Assembly (NCBI GenBank): GCA_002779345.1
Contig: PEWW01000138.1
Coordinates: forward strand, 1-7,330
Direction: 5' to 3'
From: Candidatus Omnitrophica bacterium CG07_land_8_20_14_0_80_50_8
Lineage (GTDB): Bacteria > Omnitrophota > Gorgyraeia > 2-02-FULL-51-18
Length of the DNA stretch: 7,330 nt
Under the pieces are notes generated by a model. It did no database searches, was not told where the DNA came from, and saw only the letters and a program-made list of their open reading frames with translations. Numbering within the stretch: the stretch's first letter is position 1; every line of letters starts with the position of its first letter. The position numbers and the translations under genes were made by a program. This document shows, piece by piece, positions 1 through 4,971 of the stretch.

Positions 1-2
1 GG

Positions 3-422
3 AGCGCGCCTCCGGCCGGGTACAAAAAGATCGAAAAAAAGTTGGTGGTGGATAAAAAAATGGCTTTGGTGGTGAAGGAGCTGTTCGAGAAGTTCGTTGA
101 GACTCGATGTTTTGGCGAAGTTCTGGATTTTGCAAGAAAGAATGGAGTCAGTGTCCAAAAAAATGGGAAGTTGATTACCTCGAATGGCCTCTACTACCTC
201 ATGAGAAACCCCGTCTATATCGGGAAGATCCTATGGCGGGGCAAATTACTGCCGGGAAGCCACGAGGCCATTATTTCAGAGGATTTGTTTCTTGAGGCGC
301 AAAATTGTATCAAAAAGAAAGCCATAAAAAAGAGGCTCTATAGAAAAACAACTCGCCTCAAGAAAAGTAATTCTAAAAATAATCCTAGGAAAAAATACAA
401 TGGAAGTAATTATAAATATTGA
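3..422 (+). CDS. Large serine recombinase, C-terminal fragment (5' end outside window)
   Basis: The reading frame is open from the left edge and ends at TGA 420-422, giving 139 visible residues. It begins with an SAPPAGYKKI-like stretch followed by LVVDKKMALVVKELFEKF. It then shows the hallmark NPVYIGKILWRGK and HEAIISEDLF segments of the 'Recombinase' domain (Pfam PF07508 type) that follows the catalytic resolvase domain in large serine integrases and transposases. The catalytic serine domain must lie upstream of the window. The protein ends in a short Lys/Arg/Asn-rich tail and shows no Cys-rich zinc-ribbon, so it is either a short family member or truncated. A TTG at 42 lies inside the domain and is not a credible start. 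The gene is clearly more A-rich than the operon to its right, which fits horizontal acquisition. It converges on the tRNA pair. The family call is firm; activity and element boundaries cannot be judged. Confidence 0.88.
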   Translation, partial: SAPPAGYKKIEKKLVVDKKMALVVKELFEKFVETRCFGEVLDFARKNGVSVQKNGKLITSNGLYYLMRNPVYIGKILWRGKLLPGSHEAIISEDLFLEAQNCIKKKAIKKRLYRKTTRLKKSNSKNNPRKKYNGSNYKY

Positions 423-490
423 AGATACGACAACGAGTGGCCTAGCGCATGAGCTTCAAAGCAGGTTGTCTGTCTCGGCGGGAAGGGTAC

Positions 491-521
491 GCGAGGGCGC
501 CGTGAACCCCGACGCCCCCGC
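491..521. other. Imperfect hairpin in the convergent gap
   Basis: Positions 491-499 pair with 513-521: three base pairs, one A/C mismatch, then five base pairs, around a 13-nt loop. It lies between the 3' end of the recombinase fragment and the 3' end of tRNA-Tyr. There is no T-run on either strand after the stem, so it is not a canonical intrinsic terminator, although it is the only obvious structure where both converging transcripts should end. It could equally be part of a degraded recombination site. Confidence 0.3.
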
Positions 522-549
522 TTGTAACACTACGTTCGATACTAAGAAA

Positions 550-634
550 TGGTGGGCAGGGAAGGATTCGAACCTTCGAAGGCATAGCCGACAGATTTAC
601 AGTCTGCTGCGTTTGACCGCTTCGCTACCTGCCC
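550..634 (-). tRNA. tRNA-Tyr (anticodon GUA)
   Basis: Read on the minus strand this is an 85-nt class II tRNA with a long variable arm. The acceptor stem GGGCAGG (634-628) pairs perfectly with CCTGCCC (560-554). It is followed by discriminator A (553) and an encoded CCA (552-550). The anticodon loop CTGTAAA lies at 602-596 with GTA at 600-598, and the T-arm contains GGTTCGAATCC. It lies 8 nt downstream of tRNA-Thr in the same orientation and is the last recognisable gene of the leftward operon. Thr(UGU)-Tyr(GUA) order is also found in the E. coli thrU-tyrU-glyT-thrT-tufB cluster; here no Gly or second Thr tRNA follows. Confidence 0.97.
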
Positions 635-642
635 GAAAACCG

Positions 643-715
643 AGCTGGAGGTCGGGATTGAACCGACGACCTACGGTTTACAAAACCGTTGCTCTACCAG
701 CTGAGCTACTCCAGC
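643..715 (-). tRNA. tRNA-Thr (anticodon UGU), overlapped by the nnrD coding end
   Basis: A 73-nt class I tRNA on the minus strand. The acceptor stem GCTGGAG (715-709) pairs perfectly with CTCCAGC (650-644). The D-arm is of AGCTCAGCTGGTAGAGC type. The anticodon stem ACGGT/ACCGT encloses loop TTTGTAA (684-678) with anticodon TGT at 682-680, and the T-arm contains GGTTCAATCC. The discriminator is U (643). CCA is not encoded, unlike in the neighbouring tRNA-Tyr, so the 3' end would need CCA-adding enzyme. The first 38 nt (715-678) are also read as the end of nnrD on the same strand, so RNase P processing here would cut the nnrD message before its stop codon. Confidence 0.97.
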
Positions 716-1565
716 GAAATGCTTTTGGCAAAAAACGAACGATGTCGCTTGCAAGGAGACTAAGCTCTCCACGCTCTTTCACCGCCAAGTCTGCCGCTTT
801 TCCGTGCAAATACACGGCCCAGCAAGACGCCAAAAATGGGTCTAACTTTTGACAGACAAACGCGGTGATCATCCCCGCTAAAACATCGCCGGATCCGCCC
901 TTGGCCATGCCGGGATTGCCGGTCGAATTGACATAGCACTTGCCGCGTCCGACGACCAGCGTTCCGCGGCCCTTTAATACAAGCACCGTATCATAAAACT
1001 TGGAAAGCCTTTTGGCAAGTTTGATTCTTTCGGTTTTTTGGTTTGGCCATTTCTCGGAAAAAAGTCTCTCAAACTCTTTTTGATGCGGCGTTACCACCAA
1101 GGGTTGGGCATGACTCAGCAAAGCGTTGGCTCTGCCTCTGAAACTATTAATCCCATCCGCGTCAAGGACAGTCGTCACCGATAGGGACCGGACAAGCTTG
1201 CGTACCAAGTGCGCGGTCTCGGCGTGCCGGGAAAGACCCGGGCCTATCAGCAATCCATTGATCTTACTTTTATGAATGAACTTTACGATCTCTGAATAAC
1301 CCGCATAGCTCAGACTCGCCTGGCCGGTTTCGGGAAGTCCGAGTTGCATAACTTCAGGGATTGTTTTCGCCGCAATTGGGAGCAAGCTTTTTGAAATCCC
1401 TAAAGTGACAAGACCGCTCCCCGCTTCAAGGGCCGCGCGCGACGCCAAGATCGCGGCACCGGTCATACCGCGCGAACCGGCGATGACCAGCGCGTGGCCA
1501 TAATAGCTTTTATCCGCATTCTTCTTTCGTGGTAATAATGGGAATTTTTTGGGCAGTTTGAACAT
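678..1565 (-). CDS. nnrD: ADP/ATP-dependent NAD(P)H-hydrate dehydratase, C-terminus inside tRNA-Thr
   Basis: This 295-residue protein matches the YjeF C-terminal (ribokinase-fold) family, which dehydrates the damaged S-hydrate of NADH/NADPH. Visible motifs are ALVIAGSRGMTGAA (25-38), IGPGLS (107-112), LDADGIN (134-140), VTPHQKEF (158-165), VLKGRGTLV (196-204) and MAKGGSGDVLAG (220-231); Asp227 is the expected catalytic residue. Only the dehydratase domain is present, with no fused NnrE epimerase domain. The ATG lies 2 nt after the acpS stop and has no clear ribosome binding site, so translational coupling is likely. The family-like part ends near LPKAFR (279-284). The last 11 residues (285-295) are encoded by the tRNA-Thr gene, and the stop TAA (680-678) falls in its anticodon loop. 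No earlier in-frame stop exists. Confidence 0.93.
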   Translation of the reverse strand: MFKLPKKFPLLPRKKNADKSYYGHALVIAGSRGMTGAAILASRAALEAGSGLVTLGISKSLLPIAAKTIPEVMQLGLPETGQASLSYAGYSEIVKFIHKSKINGLLIGPGLSRHAETAHLVRKLVRSLSVTTVLDADGINSFRGRANALLSHAQPLVVTPHQKEFERLFSEKWPNQKTERIKLAKRLSKFYDTVLVLKGRGTLVVGRGKCYVNSTGNPGMAKGGSGDVLAGMITAFVCQKLDPFLASCWAVYLHGKAADLAVKERGELSLLASDIVRFLPKAFRWSSSAGRATVL

Positions 1566-1567
1566 AT

Positions 1568-1972
1568 TTAGAAAATCAGCATCGCGCTAGCCACCGCATA
1601 ATTTTCCGTATGCGAGAGACTGACGACCACGTCTTTTAATTTCCTTTTTCTTCTTGTCTTTTCGGCAAAGCCATGCCAAACCACCAGCGGTTTTCCGTAG
1701 GGGTCGTTTAAGATTTCGACATTTTTCCAGCCGACAAAATCTCTTTCGACCTCGCCTAGCGCTTTAAAGATCGCCTCTTTCGCGGCGAAGCGCGCCGCCA
1801 GATGCTGATAGGGAAACCGTTTGGAATTCGCGTAGGCAAGCTCCCGGTGAGTATACACTTTCCTTAAAAAACTTTGTCCCCAGCGTTTACTCACACGGCT
1901 CAGGCGTTTAATTTCAACAATGTCGATGCCGATCGCCTGATTGGGAGATTTGTTTTTCGAGCGCTTTTTCAT
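1568..1972 (-). CDS. acpS: Holo-[acyl-carrier-protein] synthase
   Basis: AcpS transfers 4'-phosphopantetheine from CoA to a serine of apo-ACP, activating it for fatty acid synthesis in the cytoplasm. The 134-residue product is near the usual 115-135. It shows AIGIDIVEIKRL (13-24, Mg-binding Asp17), HLAARFAAKEAIFKALG (57-73, Glu66 of the metal site) and VVSLSHTENYAVASAML (116-132). The chosen start is the ATG at 1972-1970, which overlaps the pdxJ stop as ATGA; the frame is open upstream to a TTG at 2023, but those 17 extra residues lie before the conserved core and inside pdxJ. The N-terminus (MKKRSKNKSPNQ) is basic. nnrD follows 2 nt after the stop. The pdxJ-acpS-nnrD order is a recurrent bacterial arrangement, which supports the call. 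Confidence 0.95.
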   Translation of the reverse strand: MKKRSKNKSPNQAIGIDIVEIKRLSRVSKRWGQSFLRKVYTHRELAYANSKRFPYQHLAARFAAKEAIFKALGEVERDFVGWKNVEILNDPYGKPLVVWHGFAEKTRRKRKLKDVVVSLSHTENYAVASAMLIF

Positions 1973-2682
1973 GACCGGATCAACGCGTTCATTTCTTTGA
2001 CCGCCGTCTCCAGGCCTACCCAAACCGCGCGGCTTATGATCGAGTAACCGATGTTAAGCTCCTTCAAACCACTGATCCGGGCAATAGCGGCCACGTTTTG
2101 ATAATCCAGTCCGTGCCCGGCGTGCGCGACCAGACCCGCCTGGCGGGCAAGATCCACGGCGAGCCTCAAGCGCGCGAGCTGTCTTTGAACGCCGCGTTTC
2201 GTTTTTTGGTTAGCGTACAGACCCGTGTGAAATTCCACCGCCCCAGCCCCCAGTTTTTTCGCCAGGATGATTTGTTTGGGATCCGGATCAATAAAACAGC
2301 TCACTTCTATTTTTTTCCTGCGAAACATCTCCATCGACCGCGCAAAGCGCGAGCTTTCGCTTAAAAGATCCAGGCCGCTCTCGGTAGTCATCTCCTGTCT
2401 TTTTTCGGGTACCCAAGTAACTTGCTGGGGCCTAAGTTTTAGAGCGATCTTCACAACCGACGGCGCCAACGACATTTCAAGATTGAATTTAATGCCCAAA
2501 ACCGCTTTCGCCCGAAAAATATCCGAGTCTTGAATATGCCTCCGATCTTCTCTTAGATGCATGACAATCGCATAAGCGCCGGCTCGTTCGCACACCCGAG
2601 CCGCTGTCACGGGATCCGGATCATTGCCTTGCCTGGCCTGACGCAAAGTGGCCACATGATCGACATTGACGCCCAGCTTCAT
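1969..2682 (-). CDS. pdxJ: Pyridoxine 5'-phosphate synthase
   Basis: PdxJ condenses 3-amino-2-oxopropyl phosphate with 1-deoxy-D-xylulose 5-phosphate to make pyridoxine 5'-phosphate, the last ring-forming step of DXP-dependent vitamin B6 synthesis. The 237 residues are full length for this TIM barrel. Motifs are LGVNVDHVATLRQAR (3-17), MHLREDRRHI (41-50), FNLEM (66-70), VTWVPEKRQEMTTESGLD (88-105), FIDPD (130-134), FHTGLYA (151-157), AHAGHGLDY (186-194) and ELNIGYSII (208-216). By alignment to the E. coli family member, catalytic His42, Glu69 and His190 are present. Tyr213 replaces the His usually seen in NIGH. The ATG (2682-2680) overlaps the ybbR stop as ATGA, and the stop overlaps the acpS start the same way. 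Presence of PdxJ indicates the DXP-dependent rather than the PdxS/PdxT route. Confidence 0.97.
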   Translation of the reverse strand: MKLGVNVDHVATLRQARQGNDPDPVTAARVCERAGAYAIVMHLREDRRHIQDSDIFRAKAVLGIKFNLEMSLAPSVVKIALKLRPQQVTWVPEKRQEMTTESGLDLLSESSRFARSMEMFRRKKIEVSCFIDPDPKQIILAKKLGAGAVEFHTGLYANQKTKRGVQRQLARLRLAVDLARQAGLVAHAGHGLDYQNVAAIARISGLKELNIGYSIISRAVWVGLETAVKEMNALIRS

Positions 2683-3134
2683 CGATTTTCTTTGGTGGGA
2701 ACTTTTTCTTCGACGATCTTTTCAATCGGCACCGTCACATCAACGAGATAGGGCGTACCGGAAAGAGGTATCCCGGCCACACTCTCCAACGGGATTTTTT
2801 TTGTAATACTTTTGGTGCTTTCACTAATATCGATAAGTGCGGTCTCCGCGACGGATGTCTCTTCTAAAAGGGCTTCGGGGCCCACCACCGTCACTCTTGC
2901 CGGTTCGGGAGACACCTTGTCCGCTAAAAGCCTATAACCGTCCGGCGGAGACGTCGCGAGCCTCACCTTCACGGGCAAATTTCGGGCAGTCAGTTTGATC
3001 AATTTGTAGGAAGGGTCGGCCAGTTTCTTGTCTTTCTCGACGTTGTTGATTTCGCCGGCGATATAGGTGTAGGTCAGAACCGCGCAAATGAGCGACGCTG
3101 CTTTTAACACCCAGGATCCTTTCAAAAGATTCAT
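2679..3134 (-). CDS. YbbR-domain membrane protein, probable CdaR-like partner of CdaA
   Basis: A 151-residue protein with an N-terminal hydrophobic segment (about residues 8-27, LKAASLICAVLTYTYIA core) that should act as a membrane anchor. It is followed by an extracytoplasmic region containing one recognisable YbbR-type repeat, about residues 52-138 (LPVKVRLATSPPDGYRLLADKVSPEPARV... VDVTVPIEKI in outline). CdaR/YbbR proteins are encoded beside the diadenylate cyclase CdaA in many bacteria, and CdaR binds and modulates CdaA in Firmicutes; a similar role is inferred from context. It is short: Firmicute CdaR carries several YbbR repeats. The ATG at 3134 has a GGAG at 3148-3145 with a 10-nt spacer. 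It sits 155 nt after cdaA, the widest gap of the operon, and overlaps pdxJ by 4 nt. The family is fairly sure; function is inferred. Confidence 0.85.
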   Translation of the reverse strand: MNLLKGSWVLKAASLICAVLTYTYIAGEINNVEKDKKLADPSYKLIKLTARNLPVKVRLATSPPDGYRLLADKVSPEPARVTVVGPEALLEETSVAETALIDISESTKSITKKIPLESVAGIPLSGTPYLVDVTVPIEKIVEEKVPTKENR

Positions 3135-3164
3135 TTTTTTAAATCTCCGCTATCATAGCCGTCC

Positions 3165-3244
3165 AAGTTAGCTTCGCCGTCCTCAAGCGAAGCGAAGGAT
3201 CTTATGGCAAGACCCTTCGGCAAAAAGCGCCTCAGAATGACGGT
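3165..3244. repeat. Palindromic dispersed-type repeat in the cdaA-ybbR gap
   Basis: Two inverted repeats lie side by side. GCTTCGC at 3171-3177 pairs perfectly with GCGAAGC at 3187-3193 (9-nt loop). Positions 3194-3203 pair with 3209-3218 (5-nt loop) with a single A/C pair that becomes G-U in the transcript of the minus strand. On the minus strand the block runs from a GTCATTCTGAGG-like end (3242-3231) to CTTCGCTTCGCTTGAGGAC (3197-3179). This resembles the intergenic repeat family with TCATTCTGAG ... CTTCGCT ... CTCAGAATGA ends that I know from many environmental genomes. No second copy lies in this window, so the assignment rests on recall of the type. There is no T-run to make it a terminator. 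It would be transcribed within the operon. Confidence 0.5.
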
Positions 3245-3289
3245 TGGATGGCTCATAAGTTAGAAACAAACGCTCCGGCATATAAAGCA

Positions 3290-4093
3290 CTATTTCAGCG
3301 TAAATTTTTTGCCCTTTGTCCCCGCCTTTAGCGGCCGATAAAGCTCTAATAGATGCGTTTTTAGCTTTTCTTCATCAAGATCGCGTGTGATCTTGCCCTG
3401 GCTCATGGACGAGATAATCCCTGTTTCCTCCGAAACAACGATCACCAGCGCATCGGTCTCCTCGCTTAAACCTAACCCGGCGCGGTGGCGGGTCCCCAGC
3501 ATTTTGGACAATTTTTGGCTCTGCGACAAAGGAAATAAACATCCCACCGCGATGACACGCCCGCCATGGATCACGATCCCGCCGTCATGAAACGGGGTGT
3601 TGGGCATAAAAATGGTCAATAATAGTTCCGAGGTTAAAACGCCGTCCAGCGAAATCCCCGTTTCCACGTACGGTTTCAGGCTGATCTCTTTTTCGATGGC
3701 TATCAGGGCGCCGACGTGGCTTTTGGACATCGAGATCACAGCCTTCACGACCTCTTCCACCAAGCGTTCCTCTTTCAGAAAAAGTTTGAAGAGCGGGCTT
3801 TGACCGATGCGCGTCAGACCGCGCCTGAGTTCGGACTGAAATATAATAAAAAAACCAATAATGGATATTTGAAATAAATGAGCCAAGAACCAACGGATAG
3901 TTTTAAATTTAAAAACTTCCGCCGCAAAAAAAACCACACCGATGATCACGAGGCCTTTCAGGGCCTGAACCATACCGCTGTCTTTGATATACACGAACAA
4001 CAGGTAATACGCGAACCAGAAAATACCGATTTCGATGGCGGGTTTCCAAAACGTTTGGAAATATTGAATAACGATTGTTTGGTCTAAAGGCAT
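3290..4093 (-). CDS. cdaA: Membrane diadenylate cyclase (c-di-AMP synthase)
   Basis: CdaA converts two ATP to cyclic di-AMP, a second messenger for potassium, osmotic and envelope homeostasis. The 267 residues have the family layout: three membrane helices (about 18-37, 43-62, 68-86), the FQSELRRGLTRIG linker (85-97), then a cytoplasmic DAC domain. Catalytic motifs are NTPFHDGGIVIHGGRVIAV (165-183) with Asp170, and GTRHRAGLGLSEETDALVIVVSEETG (200-225, in two parts) with RHR at 202-204. The usual DGA motif reads DGG, and the usual FQPELRR reads FQSELRR. The ATG at 4093 overlaps the end of folP by 10 nt; a GGGAAG at 4107-4102 could be a weak ribosome binding site. It is followed by a YbbR protein as expected, but no glmM is present. 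Confidence 0.95.
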   Translation of the reverse strand: MPLDQTIVIQYFQTFWKPAIEIGIFWFAYYLLFVYIKDSGMVQALKGLVIIGVVFFAAEVFKFKTIRWFLAHLFQISIIGFFIIFQSELRRGLTRIGQSPLFKLFLKEERLVEEVVKAVISMSKSHVGALIAIEKEISLKPYVETGISLDGVLTSELLLTIFMPNTPFHDGGIVIHGGRVIAVGCLFPLSQSQKLSKMLGTRHRAGLGLSEETDALVIVVSEETGIISSMSQGKITRDLDEEKLKTHLLELYRPLKAGTKGKKFTLK

Positions 4094-4971
4094 GATCCAC
4101 GCTTCCCGTTCACGGATGCCCAGGCGGTCCGATCCAACAACGCCGCAAGGTGCCTATGGGGTAACACATCATGAACTCGCAGGATGTGCGCCCCCTTCTC
4201 AATGGCCGCCGCGGCTGCGCCCAGTGAACCGTAGAGTCTGTCGGAGACGGAGACATCCAGTAAATGACCGATAAATGACTTACGCGATAATCCTACCAGC
4301 AACGGGCAGTTGAGCGTTGAAAAAAAATCGAGACGGCTTAAAATCTCCAAATTTTGCTGAGTCGTTTTCCCAAAACCGAACCCGGGATCCACGGCGATGT
4401 TTGACCGTGGAATACCGGCGTCCGTCGCGAACCGGACGGCCTGCCGTAAATAATCCCTTATTTCTTCCAACAAATGCCGATAGGCGGGCCGAGACTGCAT
4501 AGTTTTTGGATTTCCCCGCATATGCATTAAAACGACCCCCGCCTGGTGACGCGCGATTAATTTTGCCATCCGCTTATCGCCGTTCAACGCGCAAATATCA
4601 TTGATCACAGACGCGCCTTCGTCCAACGCCATCTCGGCCACTTCATATTGAAAAGTGTCGACGGATATCGGAATCTGAATTTTACGCGACAGACGCTTAA
4701 GCACCGGTCGAATCCGCCTCGTTTCTTCTTTCGCCGAAACAGGTTCTGAACCGGGACGAGACGACGCTCCGCCCACATCGATAAGATGCGCGCCTTCCTC
4801 CTCCATCCGGATCGCCCGCGCCTGGGCAAGGCCGGGATCCATGAAACACCCTCCGTCACTAAAAGAATCGGGGGTCACATTGAGGACCCCCATGATTTTG
4901 GTTTCACGCCCCAGGCAAAGCCGGGCACCGCGAAATTGAAAATTAAAGCGCGGCCGTTGGGATCCCAACAA
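4084..4971 (-). CDS. folP: Dihydropteroate synthase
   Basis: DHPS joins 6-hydroxymethyl-dihydropterin diphosphate to p-aminobenzoate to give dihydropteroate in folate synthesis; it is the sulfonamide target. The 295 residues hold the complete TIM-barrel signature: IMGVLNVTPDSFSDGG (26-41), LIDVGGASSRPG (63-74), ISVDT (102-106), SVINDICAL (121-129), MHMRGNPKTMQ (149-159), DPGFGFGKT (195-203), LVGLSRKSFIG (225-235) and RVHD (265-268). Residues matching E. coli Asn22, Asp96, Asn115, Asp185, Lys221 and His257 are all present. No ATG or GTG exists at the right place. The start is one of two tandem TTG codons, 4971-4969 or 4968-4966. An AGGG at 4978-4975 is better spaced (6 nt) for the second. The gene starts inside the last codons of ftsH (29-nt overlap), which implies coupled translation. 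Confidence 0.95.
   Translation of the reverse strand: MLGSQRPRFNFQFRGARLCLGRETKIMGVLNVTPDSFSDGGCFMDPGLAQARAIRMEEEGAHLIDVGGASSRPGSEPVSAKEETRRIRPVLKRLSRKIQIPISVDTFQYEVAEMALDEGASVINDICALNGDKRMAKLIARHQAGVVLMHMRGNPKTMQSRPAYRHLLEEIRDYLRQAVRFATDAGIPRSNIAVDPGFGFGKTTQQNLEILSRLDFFSTLNCPLLVGLSRKSFIGHLLDVSVSDRLYGSLGAAAAAIEKGAHILRVHDVLPHRHLAALLDRTAWASVNGKRGSCL

Noticed and set aside
473..490. Resemblance of GGCGGGAAGGG near 477 to GGCAGGGAAGG at the 3' end of tRNA-Tyr, as a possible attachment-site duplicate
   Set aside because: The match is short, needs a gap, and is not followed by further similarity; too weak for an att site.
721..770. A promoter for the tRNAs inside the end of nnrD
   Set aside because: T-rich and TTGCA-like bases occur, but no acceptable -10 hexamer is placed upstream of 715 on the minus strand.
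400..852. A 150-codon rightward frame spanning both tRNA genes
   Set aside because: From about codon 50 it is translation of the antisense of tRNA-Tyr and tRNA-Thr (WWAGKDSNLRR-type peptide), a well-known spurious product, and its end lies antisense to nnrD. Only the first part before the tRNAs is discussed as a possible remnant.
1973..2023. Longer N-terminus for AcpS from TTG 2023
   Set aside because: It would put 17 low-complexity residues inside pdxJ. The ATG overlapping the pdxJ stop gives a normal-length protein.
3135..3289. Intrinsic terminator or small gene in the cdaA-ybbR gap
   Set aside because: The hairpins are not followed by a T-run in the direction of transcription, and no frame with a start and ribosome site is open across the gap.
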